NCBI RefSeq assembly: GCF_029626155.1
Contig: NZ_JARUBL010000001.1
Coordinates: forward strand, 5,002,501 to 5,066,500
From: Solwaraspora sp. WMMD1047
GTDB lineage: Bacteria; Actinomycetota; Actinomycetes; Mycobacteriales; Micromonosporaceae
Direction: 5' to 3'
Length of the DNA stretch: 64,000 nucleotides
Shown piece after piece: positions 10,001 through 18,238 of this stretch. The notes under the pieces were generated by a model that saw only the letters and a program-made list of their open reading frames with translations, did not search any database and was not told the origin of the DNA. The translations under genes and the position numbers were made by a program. Each line of letters opens with the position of its first letter. The first letter of the stretch is position 1.

Positions 10001-10969
10001 GAGCCGGGCGAACCAGTCGCGGGCGACGCGTACCCCGCCGATGTGGCCGAGGGCGACCATCAGGGCGCAACGGGCCTTGCCGGGCGCCAGGCCACGGGCG
10101 CCGATCGCCCCCACCTTGGCCGCGATCTCGCCACCCAGCGACTGCTCCGCCAGGTCGACGGGGCGGGTCCGGCAGCGCGAGGCGACCACCACCGGGATGT
10201 CCCACTCGGTGAGGTCGCTGATCGTCACCAGCAGGCTGGCCGGCACATTGCCCGCCCCGGTGCCCTCCAGCACCACCCCGCGGGCGCCCGCGTCGACGGC
10301 GGCGGTCAGCAGCACCGGGTCGATGCCCGGGTAGGTCTTGATCAGGGCGACGTCCGACTCCGGTTCGCCAACTGCCCGCGGCGGGCGCTGCGGCGGCGCG
10401 GCCAACGACTCGACCCGGCCGCCGACCACCCGCCCGACCGGCGGATACGGGGCCGAGGTGACCGCCGCGATACCCGTGGCGTCCACCATGGACACCCGCC
10501 GGGCGGCGTGCAGTTCGTCGTCGAGGCAGACCAACACGCCGGCCCCGGCCAGCGCCGGATCGGCGGCGGCGGTCAGCGCCGAGGCCAGGTTGCGCGGACC
10601 GTCGGCGGAGAGCTCGTCGCGGTACCGGGTGGCCCCGGTCAGCACGATCCGGCCGCGGTCCGCGGCCTCCCCGACGACCAGGTCGATCAGGTACGCCGTC
10701 TCCTCCAGGGTGTCGAGTCCGTGGGTGAGCACCACGCCGTCGTACCCGTCGTCGGCGAGAGCGGCGCGGACCCGGCGGGCCAGCGCGAACATCGTCGCCG
10801 GGGTGATGTCCCAGCTCGGTTCGCTCGACACGTCCTCGACGGTCACCTCGGCGGCGAGCAGGTCGGCGGGCACCGCCGCGAGCAGCTCCGCGCCGGTGGC
10901 GACGCCGGGCGGGCGGCGTGCGTACGCCATGGTGTCCTTCGTCGCCAGTAGCAGCACCCGGGGCGGCAT
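9998..10969 (-). CDS. L-asparaginase-fold protein with altered active site
   Basis: A 323-residue protein with the overall length and motif order of type I/II L-asparaginases, which hydrolyse asparagine to aspartate and ammonia. The first threonine motif is present as ATKDTMAY (T13) instead of the usual TGGTIAG. The second motif reads THGLDTLEETAY, so the residue matching the catalytic threonine (T89 of E. coli AnsB) is Leu85, while Asp86 is kept. The position matching the catalytic lysine (K162 in AnsB) appears to be Met in ARRVSMVDATG. The structural motif LSADGPRNL is intact. The gene starts 1 bp after the stop of the ClpN-domain gene, so the two are probably co-transcribed. The fold is clear; normal asparaginase activity is doubtful. 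Confidence 0.85.
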   Translation of the reverse strand: MPPRVLLLATKDTMAYARRPPGVATGAELLAAVPADLLAAEVTVEDVSSEPSWDITPATMFALARRVRAALADDGYDGVVLTHGLDTLEETAYLIDLVVGEAADRGRIVLTGATRYRDELSADGPRNLASALTAAADPALAGAGVLVCLDDELHAARRVSMVDATGIAAVTSAPYPPVGRVVGGRVESLAAPPQRPPRAVGEPESDVALIKTYPGIDPVLLTAAVDAGARGVVLEGTGAGNVPASLLVTISDLTEWDIPVVVASRCRTRPVDLAEQSLGGEIAAKVGAIGARGLAPGKARCALMVALGHIGGVRVARDWFARL

Positions 10970-10970
10970 C

Positions 10971-11759
10971 TCAGCCGCCCGCCCCGGACCCGGCCGCGTC
11001 GAGCCGTTCCTCCAACCGTTCGATCCGGCCGATCAGCGGCCGCAGTTCGCGGCGGACGGCCTCGGCGACCGCGGCCGGCCCGGCCGGCGGCGCCGTCGGG
11101 TCGCCTGGCGGTGGCGGCGCGGGCTGCCGGGCGGCCGTCTGGGCGCGCAGGTGGACGTAGCCGGCGAGGGCGGCCGCCACCGCGCGGCGGGTCAGCCGCG
11201 GCTCGGCGCCCAGGCCGCGCAGCACCCGGCCGGCCACCCCGTCGGGTTCGGAGATCAGGCCCAGCAGCAGGTGTTCGCAGCCGATGTAGTTGTGCCCGAA
11301 CGCCGTCGCCTCGGTGACGGTCAGCTCCAGGGCGGCCGCCGCGGGTGCGCTGAACCGCAACCCGCCGTCGGTGGCGTCGCCCTCCCCCGTTGGCCCTCTG
11401 ACCAGCTCCGCGGCCACCTGGCCGGGCTCGATGTCCACCGCCCGCAGCACGTGCAGGGCCAGGTTGCCGCCCTCGGCGAGCAGGCCGCCGAGCAGCGCCG
11501 CGCTGCCCACCGCCGGCGATCCGGCGGCGCGGGCCTGGTCGATGCCGAGCCGCAGCGCCGTCCGGGCCCGGTCGGTGAAGTGCGGCAGCCGGGCCACCAG
11601 GTCGGTCTCGTCGAGCTCACCCACGGTGGTCTCCCGGATCGCGGTGATGCGCCGTACGGCCTGCTCCAGCGCCCGCTGGCAGACGGCCGAGACGGGCACC
11701 CCGGCCTCCCGGACCGCCTCGGCCAGCTCGTCGGGCAGATACACGTTGATCTTCGGCAC
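10971..11759 (-). CDS. Ribbon-helix-helix / Clp N-domain protein
   Basis: A 262-residue protein. Residues 1-45 (PKINVYLPDELAEAV and following) look like a ribbon-helix-helix DNA-binding segment. Residues about 55-200 hold two repeats of the ClpA/ClpB N-terminal domain, with the typical FGHNYIGCEHLLLGL motif. A Pro/Ala linker and a C-terminal helix (LIGRIERLEERLD) that could form a coiled coil follow. There is no AAA+ ATPase domain, so it is not a chaperone; it may be a regulator or an adaptor. I chose the GTG at 11759 because it starts the PKINVYLP motif directly and has a GGGGG sequence upstream. It leads a two-gene operon with the asparaginase-like gene. Its partner and target are unknown. 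Confidence 0.82.
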   Translation of the reverse strand: MPKINVYLPDELAEAVREAGVPVSAVCQRALEQAVRRITAIRETTVGELDETDLVARLPHFTDRARTALRLGIDQARAAGSPAVGSAALLGGLLAEGGNLALHVLRAVDIEPGQVAAELVRGPTGEGDATDGGLRFSAPAAAALELTVTEATAFGHNYIGCEHLLLGLISEPDGVAGRVLRGLGAEPRLTRRAVAAALAGYVHLRAQTAARQPAPPPPGDPTAPPAGPAAVAEAVRRELRPLIGRIERLEERLDAAGSGAGG

Positions 11760-11782
11760 ACCCAACCCCCGGACTCGAATTC

Positions 11783-11812
11783 ATACCCCCTGTATACCCC
11801 CGCTAGGGTTAC
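11783..11812. promoter_or_regulatory. ATACCCCC direct repeat / imperfect palindrome
   Basis: In the divergent region between the ClpN gene and the PepSY gene, ATACCCCC occurs at 11783-11790 and 11794-11801, exactly 11 bp apart. The second copy also forms an imperfect palindrome, GTATACCC then six bases then GGGTTAC, to 11812. G/C-tract palindromes of this kind resemble operators of CsoR-type repressors or of autoregulated ribbon-helix-helix proteins. No CsoR gene is nearby, so self-regulation by the ClpN/RHH protein is the simpler guess. Confidence 0.35.
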
Positions 11813-11913
11813 AAGTCGAGTCTTAACCCGGGCTTAGCGTTGACGCAGCGCGCCGCTATCCCCCTCGGCGGGAACCTCGGGGTCATCAACAACCGAACTC
11901 CGAGGAGTACGAC

Positions 11914-12414
11914 ATGACACGCAGGACCCTGATGCTGGCCACCGGCGGCGCCGTCGTCGCGATCGCCGTGGTCGGCACGGCGATCGGCGCCGGCGCCGCG
12001 GAGCTCGTCACCGGCGGAACCCGGGTGACCCCGGTCGCCGCCGTCGGTCAGGCCACCGAGACGCCGGCAACCCCGGCGACCTCCGCGCCCACCGGTGTCC
12101 CGACCGCCACCCCGACCGCCGTCCCCACCGGCACCCCAACGGGTACGCCGACCAGCGCCCCGGCCGGCACGGCCGGGATCGGGCACGACCGGGCTGTCGA
12201 GATCGCGCTCGCCGAGGCGGGCGGCGGCCGGGTCGACGAGATCGAGCGGGAGACCGAGCACGGCCGCCAGGTCTGGAGCGTCGAGATCGTCAACGGTGAC
12301 ACCGAGGTCGAGGTCGACGTGGACGCCGAGACCGGCGAGATCGTCAAGGCCGAACGCGAGCCGGCCGACGACGATGACAAGGACGACCGCGACGACGACC
12401 GCGACGACGACTGA
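11914..12414 (+). CDS. Secreted PepSY-domain protein
   Basis: A 166-residue exported protein. The signal peptide covers about residues 1-30 (MTRRTLMLATGGAVVAIAVV). A Thr/Pro-rich spacer of about 50 residues follows (repeats such as PTGTPTGTP). One PepSY domain spans about 88-145, with the characteristic DVDAETGEIVKAE end. The tail is a run of Asp with Lys/Arg (DDDDKDDRDDD), strongly acidic. PepSY domains inhibit or modulate peptidases and occur in cell-envelope proteins; the partner is unknown here. A GAGGAG Shine-Dalgarno sequence lies seven bases before the ATG. A 21-bp hairpin follows the gene. Confidence 0.88.
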   Translation: MTRRTLMLATGGAVVAIAVVGTAIGAGAAELVTGGTRVTPVAAVGQATETPATPATSAPTGVPTATPTAVPTGTPTGTPTSAPAGTAGIGHDRAVEIALAEAGGGRVDEIERETEHGRQVWSVEIVNGDTEVEVDVDAETGEIVKAEREPADDDDKDDRDDDRDDD

Positions 12415-12439
12415 TCGGGCGCCACGCCCGGTGCAACCT

Positions 12440-12485
12440 GAGGCGATGGCGACCGGAAGGGTAACCTTCCGGTCGCCATCGCCTC
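12440..12485 (+). terminator. 21-bp perfect stem with GTAA tetraloop
   Basis: Perfect inverted repeat: 12440-12460 pairs with 12465-12485 around a GTAA loop, which in RNA would be a GNRA tetraloop (GUAA). It lies 26 bp after the PepSY stop and 19 bp before the next start codon. There is no T-run, as is common for actinomycete terminators. It most likely ends the PepSY transcript or acts as a processing and stability element. Confidence 0.75.
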
Positions 12486-12503
12486 CGGAACCGGGAACGG
12501 ATC

Positions 12504-15065
12504 ATGATCGACGCGACCTGGCTGCGCGCCCTCGGCGAGGCCGAGCTCGACGCCCTGCTGCGACGGCGACCCGACGCGACCGCGGCGCCGCTGCCGGCTT
12601 CGCTGGCCGAGCTCGCCGACCGCCTCAACCAGCCACGCTCCCTGATCGCCGCGCTGCGGCAGCTGGACCGCCCCACCCTGCAGGTCGCCGAGGCGCTCGC
12701 CGCGCTCGGCGGCGAGGCCGACCGCACCACCCTGGACCGCCTGCTGGGCGTCACCCCCGCCGACCCGGCCGGCGCCGAACCCGCCGGCAGCGCCGCACCC
12801 GCCGGCAGCGTTGCCGCTGCGGGCCGGGAGCGGGCCGCGGTGGTGGACCGGGCGTTGGCGACCCTGCACGGGTACGCCCTGCTGACCGACCGGGACCGGC
12901 CGCGCCTGACCGAAGCGATGGCCGGTGCGTGGGAGGCGCCCCTCGGTCTCGGCGTACCGGTGGCCGAAGCGGTGCGCTACCACAGCGCCGACGGGCTCCG
13001 CCGGTGCCTGCGACTGCTCGACCTCAAGCCGGCCACCCGCAAGGCCGACCTGCTCGCGCAGCTGATCGCCGCGTACCGCGATCCGGAGCTGATCCGCCGG
13101 GTGGTGGCGACCGCGCCGCCGGCCACCAGGGAACTGCTGATGAAGTCGGCGCTGACCGGCGAGCCGGTGGCGCAGGAGAGCCACCTCCGCTTCATCCACC
13201 TCGGCTACCGGTCCGGCCCGGACCGTCGAGCGGACCCGGCGATCTGGGCCTACGAGCGGGGACTGCTGGTGCCGGGCGGCGACTGGGACGACCACCTTCG
13301 CCTTCCGGCGGAGATCGCGCTCGCGCTGCGCGGGCCGGGCTGGACCGCGCCGCTCGACCCGGAACCGCCCCGCCCGTCGACCGCGCCGGTGGCGGCCGAC
13401 GTGGTGGCCCGGGACGCGGCGGCCGCCGGCGCCGCGGCGCTGCGGGTCGTCTCGGCGCTCGCCGACGAGGCCGGCCGGAGCCCTTTCCCGACGCTCAAGG
13501 CGGGCGGGCTCGGGGTCCGGGAGATCCGCCGGCTGGCCAAGCGGATCGGCGGCGCCGAAGCCGAGATCCGGCTCGGGCTGGCCGTCGCCGACCACGCCGG
13601 GCTGCTCACCTTCGGACCCGACGGGATGACCCCAACCCAGGGGTACGACGAATGGCTGCGCGGCGAGCCCGCCGACCGGCTCGGCGTGCTGCTGACCGCC
13701 TGGTGGGCGATGCCGGCCGTGCCGACCGGCGACGCCGGCGCCGGCTGGACACCCGAGGCCGGCTCGCCCGGGTTGGCCGCGCTGCGGCCGGCCCTGCTGC
13801 GGGCCGCGGCCGACCTGTCGACAGGTGACCAGCCGCTGGCCGTGGCGGACCCGGCGGGCCTCGCCGACCTGGTCGCCTGGCGCCACCCGTTCCTGTTCGG
13901 CGAGCCGGAGGCGGCGCGGCTGGTGACGGCCTGCTGGGCCGAGGCCGCGCTGTTGGGCGCGGTCGGCGCGGGCGCGCTAAGCGCGGCCGGCCGGGCGCTG
14001 GTCGTCGGCGACGACCCGGCGCGCGCCCTCACCGACCTGGGCGGCACCGAACGGACCGTCCGGATCCAGGCCGATCTGACCGCCGTGGTGGCCGGTACCC
14101 CGTCGGCCGAGCTGACCGACGTGCTGGACTCCGCCGCCGACCGGGAGTCCCGGGGCACCGCCAGCACCTGGCGGTTCACCCCGGGCAGCGTACGCCGGGC
14201 ACTGGACGCCGGTACCCGGCCCGACGGACTGCTCGCCGAGCTGGCCGCGGTCGCCACCGGCGGCGTGCTGCCCCAGCCGCTGACCTATCTGGTCAACGAT
14301 GTCGCCCGCCGGCACGGCGCGGTACGCGGCCAGGACGTCGCCTGCTGCCTGCGCGCCGACGATCCGGCGCTGCTCGCCGAGATCGCCGCCGACCGGCGGC
14401 TGCGCGGCCTGGCGCTGCGGGTGCTGGCGCCCACCGTGCTGGCCGGCGGAAGGCCGCTCGCCGAGACGATCAGCGCGCTGCGGGCCGCCGGCTACGCCCC
14501 GCTGGCCGAGTCGCCCGACGGCACCCCGATCCTGGAACGGGCCGCCCCCCGCCGCGCCCCCGGTCCCGCAACCGCCGGGACAGCTACCGGCCGAGCACGG
14601 TCCGCCAAACCCCGACCCGGCACAGCTGAACCTCGCGCGGCAGGACCCGGTAAGCCGGGCGCGGCCGGGGCGGGAGCCGGCGGGGCTGGCGCGACCGGGG
14701 CGGGAGCCCGGCCGGCCGGCAGGTCGAAGAGCGCGGGCGGCTCCGGTCGGCCGGAGCCGGCGGAGTTGGCCCGTACCCTGCTGGGCCGCCCGGACCAGGC
14801 GGCCGGGCCGCGGTCGCGGTCGCTGCCCGTGGTGCAGGCCGAGGCGCCGCAGCTCACCATCGGTCCGGCCCGGATACTGGCGCACGCGATCGACAGCGGC
14901 GGGCCGGTCCGCATCGACTATGTCAACCAGGCCGGCAACGTCAGCAACCGGGTCATCGAGAGCATCGAACTCGCCGGCACGTCCATCTTCGCCTGGTGTC
15001 GGATGCGGCAGGACGAGCGGATGTTCAACCTCTCCCGGATCCTCGCGGTGGGCCCGGCCGACTAG
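12504..15065 (+). CDS. Helicase-associated (XPB-partner type) domain protein
   Basis: An 853-residue protein of the actinobacterial helicase-associated family (helicase_C_3-like). These proteins are usually found near an XPB-type repair helicase and lack Walker A/B motifs of their own; none are seen here. The N-terminus (LRALGEAELDALLRRRPD, PASLAELADRLNQPRSL) is characteristic. Residues about 690-760 are low-complexity Ala/Gly/Pro/Arg. The conserved C-terminal WYL-like segment (GPVRIDYVNQAGN, SRILAVGPAD) closes the protein. Its role is probably in DNA repair or transcription-coupled processes, but that is family inference. No XPB gene follows; the downstream neighbour is a small membrane protein. 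The ATG at 12504 is the only good start close to the domain. Confidence 0.85.
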   Translation: MIDATWLRALGEAELDALLRRRPDATAAPLPASLAELADRLNQPRSLIAALRQLDRPTLQVAEALAALGGEADRTTLDRLLGVTPADPAGAEPAGSAAPAGSVAAAGRERAAVVDRALATLHGYALLTDRDRPRLTEAMAGAWEAPLGLGVPVAEAVRYHSADGLRRCLRLLDLKPATRKADLLAQLIAAYRDPELIRRVVATAPPATRELLMKSALTGEPVAQESHLRFIHLGYRSGPDRRADPAIWAYERGLLVPGGDWDDHLRLPAEIALALRGPGWTAPLDPEPPRPSTAPVAADVVARDAAAAGAAALRVVSALADEAGRSPFPTLKAGGLGVREIRRLAKRIGGAEAEIRLGLAVADHAGLLTFGPDGMTPTQGYDEWLRGEPADRLGVLLTAWWAMPAVPTGDAGAGWTPEAGSPGLAALRPALLRAAADLSTGDQPLAVADPAGLADLVAWRHPFLFGEPEAARLVTACWAEAALLGAVGAGALSAAGRALVVGDDPARALTDLGGTERTVRIQADLTAVVAGTPSAELTDVLDSAADRESRGTASTWRFTPGSVRRALDAGTRPDGLLAELAAVATGGVLPQPLTYLVNDVARRHGAVRGQDVACCLRADDPALLAEIAADRRLRGLALRVLAPTVLAGGRPLAETISALRAAGYAPLAESPDGTPILERAAPRRAPGPATAGTATGRARSAKPRPGTAEPRAAGPGKPGAAGAGAGGAGATGAGARPAGRSKSAGGSGRPEPAELARTLLGRPDQAAGPRSRSLPVVQAEAPQLTIGPARILAHAIDSGGPVRIDYVNQAGNVSNRVIESIELAGTSIFAWCRMRQDERMFNLSRILAVGPAD

Positions 15066-15184
15066 CGCGTTCGGGAAGCCGGGGGCGCGGACCGGACCGG
15101 AATACCGGTCAGGAATCGAGAAGCACCGGCCGCGGCGGCGCGGTTAGCGTGACCATCGTCAGCGCCGTCGATGAGGAGTTCCCG

Positions 15185-15403
15185 GTGAACTGGAACAGGT
15201 GGATCCGACAACTGCACCGTTGGCTCTCGATCACCTTCGTGGTGACCGTCGTGATCGTGACGGTGGCGGTGGTGGGGCAGGAGGAGCCGGCCGAGTGGGT
15301 GTTCTACCTGCCGCTGCTCCCGCTCGCCCTGCTCACCTTCTCCGGCCTCTACCTCTTCGCCCTTCCCTACACGACTCGCCGTCGTCCCCGGCAGAGTCAG
15401 TAG
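15185..15403 (+). CDS. Small two-helix membrane protein
   Basis: A 72-residue protein with an N-terminal amphipathic basic segment (NWNRWIRQLHRWL) and two transmembrane helices (about 17-33 and 41-60, the second LPLLPLALLTFSGLYLFALPY). A basic tail follows (TTRRRPRQS). Small proteins of this design occur in many bacteria and are uncharacterised. I chose GTG 15185 because a GAGGAG Shine-Dalgarno motif lies six bases upstream and because longer starts add non-conserved Arg/Ser-rich sequence. Its end overlaps the convergent gene by 7 bp. Confidence 0.75.
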   Translation: MNWNRWIRQLHRWLSITFVVTVVIVTVAVVGQEEPAEWVFYLPLLPLALLTFSGLYLFALPYTTRRRPRQSQ

Positions 15404-15672
15404 ATCTTCGGGGCGCAGGGGGCCGGATGGGGTAGGCGTTTGGCGCAGCGGGCGCCGCCGGCCAGGAGACGGTCGCAGAAGACGCGGTGGTGCTCGTGCT
15501 GGGCGTCCTCGGCCGAGACCGTCACCTCGCCGGCGTCGAGTTCGGGTAGGAACGACAGCGACTCGGTGAGCCGGGCGGCCAGGTCGGTGGCGGCGGCGAG
15601 GCTGCCCACCCCGACGCGGAGGTGGATCACGTGACCGGGCTGCCCGTCGTCGAAGCGGCGCAAGCTGTGCAT
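15397..15672 (-). CDS. Conserved-looking hypothetical protein, Cys-rich tail
   Basis: A 91-residue soluble protein I do not recognise. The first half has a beta-alpha pattern (HVIHLRVGVGSLAAATDLAARL), and the C-terminus carries three cysteines (CDRLL, RCAKRL, APCAPKIY) that could bind metal or form disulfides. Codon use and GC at third positions match the neighbours, which supports a real gene. It overlaps the 3' end of the convergent small membrane protein gene by 7 bp. Confidence 0.55.
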   Translation of the reverse strand: MHSLRRFDDGQPGHVIHLRVGVGSLAAATDLAARLTESLSFLPELDAGEVTVSAEDAQHEHHRVFCDRLLAGGARCAKRLPHPAPCAPKIY

Positions 15673-15818
15673 CGCCGAATCCCTCCCGCCTGGGATCGAA
15701 GGCTCCGGAAAACAGAGCCGGGCATTTGTCGGAAATCATATAGACGTATCGGGGCATTTCAGGTATGCCACACGCGAAAGCGCTCGCCGGGGCCGGCCGC
15801 GGCTGACAGACTGCCGGC

Positions 15819-16604
15819 GTGCCCGACGAGATGCCGCTGACCGGAGGGAACGTCAGCGCCGGGGTGGTCCGGGTCGGGGACACCGTCCGGCGACCGGCCG
15901 GCCCGTGGACGCCCGCCGTGCACGCGTACCTCGACCACCTGCACGCCGTCGGCTTCGACGCCGCCCCCCGGCCGCTCGGCATCGACGAGCGCGGCCGGGA
16001 GGTGCTCACCTACGCCCCGGGCGTGGTGCCCTGGCCGGACCGGTTCGACCTGCTGGAGCCGGCCGACCAGCTGGCCCGGGTCGGCCGGCTGCTGCGCGAC
16101 CTGCACGACGCGGCCGAGGGCTTCACCCCGCCGGCCGACGCCCGCTGGCAGGTGCTCATCCCGGACGGCGGCGACCCCGTCCGCGACGGCGGCGGGATCG
16201 TCGTACACCACGACCCGGCCCCGTGGAACCTGGTGGTCGGCGACCGGTGGGTGCTGATCGACTGGGACATGGCCGCGCCGGGCACCCGGCTGTGGGACCT
16301 GGCGTACGCGGCCCGTGGGTTCGTTCCGCTCGCCGCCCACCCCGACTGGCGGCGCCCGGACGCGTCGGACCGGCTGCGGGTGCTTGTCGACGCGTACCGG
16401 CTGGACGAGGCGGGGCGCCGCCGGCTGGTGCGGCTGCTGGCCAGCCGGGCGGCCGCCATGCACGACCTGCTGGCCCGGGAATCCGCCCGCGGCGTCGAGC
16501 CGTGGGCGCGGCTGTGGCGCGAGGGACACGGCGAGTCCTGGCGGGCCGACGCGGAGTACGCCGCGACGCACGCCGACCGCTGGCTGGCCGCCCTGCTCGA
16601 CTGA
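15819..16604 (+). CDS. Aminoglycoside phosphotransferase-fold kinase
   Basis: A 261-residue kinase-like protein of the aminoglycoside phosphotransferase superfamily. The catalytic loop is VVHHDPAPWNLVV (about 128-140; Asp132 as base, Asn137 as metal ligand) and the metal-binding DFG equivalent is LIDWDMA (Asp148). The N-terminus LTGGNVSAGVVRVGDTVRRP matches, from memory, a small group named after the trifolitoxin immunity protein TfxG. The substrate is unknown; resistance or immunity to a peptide or sugar-containing compound is possible. The start is GTG 15819. A strong terminator-like hairpin lies about 90 bp after the stop. Confidence 0.8.
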   Translation: MPDEMPLTGGNVSAGVVRVGDTVRRPAGPWTPAVHAYLDHLHAVGFDAAPRPLGIDERGREVLTYAPGVVPWPDRFDLLEPADQLARVGRLLRDLHDAAEGFTPPADARWQVLIPDGGDPVRDGGGIVVHHDPAPWNLVVGDRWVLIDWDMAAPGTRLWDLAYAARGFVPLAAHPDWRRPDASDRLRVLVDAYRLDEAGRRRLVRLLASRAAAMHDLLARESARGVEPWARLWREGHGESWRADAEYAATHADRWLAALLD

Positions 16605-16696
16605 GTCCGGTGCTGTCGCCGGAGAAGCGCTTGTTGACGGATCGGGTCGCGGAGGCCGCGCGGCCGTGCCGGGCAAGCCCGGCGCCACCGGCGGGC

Positions 16697-16730
16697 GCGG
16701 GGGGAGCCGGCGGGCGCCGGCTCCCCCCGC
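16697..16730. terminator. 15-bp GC hairpin between convergent genes
   Basis: Perfect inverted repeat: 16697-16711 pairs with 16716-16730 around a 4-base loop. It sits between the convergent kinase and subtilisin genes and can serve transcripts from both sides. Confidence 0.75.
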
Positions 16731-16755
16731 GGGGCGGAGCTGTGGTCGTACCCGA

Positions 16756-17985
16756 TCAGTTGACGACGAAGAGCAGCCGGTTCGGCGAGCCGGAGCCGGG
16801 GCTGGTGACCACGTTCGTGGTCGCGTTGTTGTAGAGGTAGTCGCGGACCTGGCTCGGGGTGTACGACGGGTTGGCCGACAGCACCAGGGCCGCGGCGCCG
16901 GCCACGTGCGGGGCCGCCATCGACGTACCGTTGATGCTGCGGGTCGCGGTGTTGCTGTTGTACCAGGCCGACGTGATCGCCGAGCCGGGCGCGAAGATGT
17001 CCAGGCAGGTCCCGTAGTTGGAGTACGACGCGCGGGCGTCGGTGCTGGTCGTGGCGCCGACCGTGATCGCCGAGCCGACCCGGGCCGGCGACGAGTTGCA
17101 GGCGTTGGCGGTGGAGTTGCCGGCCGCCACCGCGTAGCTGATCCCCGAGGCGATCGAGTTCGCCACCGCGTTGTCGAGCGTGCTGCTGGCGCCGCCGCCG
17201 AGGCTCATGTTCGCCACCGCCGGCCGGACCGCGTTCGAGGTCACCCAGTTCACGCCGGCGATGACCCCGGCGGTGGTGCCGCTGCCCGAGCAGTTGAGCA
17301 CCCGGACGGCGACCAGCCGGACGCCCTTGGCCACGCCGTACGCGCTGCCGCCGACGGTGCCGGCCACGTGCGTGCCGTGACCGTTGCAGTCGTTGGCGGT
17401 GCCGCCCGAGGTGACCGCGTCGTAGCCGGTGCTGGCCCGGCCGCCGAAGTCGTTGTGGGTGAGCCGGATGCCGGTGTCGATGATGTACGCCCGCACGTTG
17501 CTGGCCGTGTTCGGGTAGGTGTAGGAGTTGTTCAACGGCCGGGACCGCTGGTCGATCCGGTCCAGCCCCCACGACGGCGGGTTGGTCTGGGTGGCGGCGA
17601 TCGAGATCACCTGGTCCTGCTCCACGTAGGCGACGTCCGGGCTGGCGGCCAGCCGGCGGGCGGCCGACGCGCTCATCTTCGCCTCGAAGCCGTTGACGGC
17701 CGCGCCGTAGACCCGCGCCACGCTGCCGCCGTACCGGGCGGTCAGCGCCTTGGCCCGGGACGGCACCGCGGACGCCGCGAGGGCGGTGCCGGCGCGGGCG
17801 CCGACGGCGCTGTCCTTGAGCACCACGATGTAGCTGCCGGCGACGGCGGTCGGGCTGTCGGCGTACCGGACGTCGCCGGTGGGTGCGGCGACGGCCGGAC
17901 CGGCGGTGGCGACCACCCCGGTCGCCACGGCCGCGAAGATGCCGAGCGCGGCCCGGCGTCCGTACCGCATGTCGGGGAGTTTCAT
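16756..17985 (-). CDS. Secreted subtilisin-family (S8) serine protease
   Basis: A 409-residue preproenzyme. The signal peptide spans about 1-34 (cleavage near AVA-AP). An I9-type propeptide follows, about 50-128 (SYIVVLKDS to DVAYVEQDQ). The mature subtilase carries the catalytic triad Asp170 (IIDTGIR), His203 (NGHGTHVAGT) and Ser355 (NGTSMAAPHVAG), plus the oxyanion Asn290 (AVAAGNS). Length and order match proteinase K/aqualysin-type enzymes, and four to six Cys suggest disulfides. There is no C-terminal carbohydrate-binding domain. A GGGAGGAG ribosome-binding site precedes the ATG. It is divergent from the acyl-CoA synthetase gene; the role is probably extracellular protein degradation. Confidence 0.93.
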   Translation of the reverse strand: MKLPDMRYGRRAALGIFAAVATGVVATAGPAVAAPTGDVRYADSPTAVAGSYIVVLKDSAVGARAGTALAASAVPSRAKALTARYGGSVARVYGAAVNGFEAKMSASAARRLAASPDVAYVEQDQVISIAATQTNPPSWGLDRIDQRSRPLNNSYTYPNTASNVRAYIIDTGIRLTHNDFGGRASTGYDAVTSGGTANDCNGHGTHVAGTVGGSAYGVAKGVRLVAVRVLNCSGSGTTAGVIAGVNWVTSNAVRPAVANMSLGGGASSTLDNAVANSIASGISYAVAAGNSTANACNSSPARVGSAITVGATTSTDARASYSNYGTCLDIFAPGSAITSAWYNSNTATRSINGTSMAAPHVAGAAALVLSANPSYTPSQVRDYLYNNATTNVVTSPGSGSPNRLLFVVN

Positions 17986-18195
17986 TCTCCCGCTCCTCCC
18001 TGACCGTCCGGGGGTTGGACGGATCGAGAGGAGCCTATTGAGCGCGACGCCGGAGACGGATATACCGGAATACCCATATCATTCGACGGCGGGACGCACC
18101 GGGCAGAGCGCCGGCCGGCGGCGACCGGAGCCGGTCGGTCTCGGGGCTAGCCGAGGCGCGGCCGGACGCAATACCCTTCGGTAACCGCTAGTCAA

Positions 18196-18211
18196 CGTGA
18201 CCCCCGTCACG
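18196..18211. promoter_or_regulatory. CGTGAC-CCCC-GTCACG palindrome
   Basis: A perfect 6-bp inverted repeat with a 4-bp spacer, 27 bp before the start of the acyl-CoA synthetase gene. The position and symmetry fit an operator, for example of a TetR-type or CRP-type regulator of fatty-acid genes. No regulator gene lies next to it. Confidence 0.35.
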
Positions 18212-18238
18212 AACCGATAACCGGAGGCTGCCCCCACC

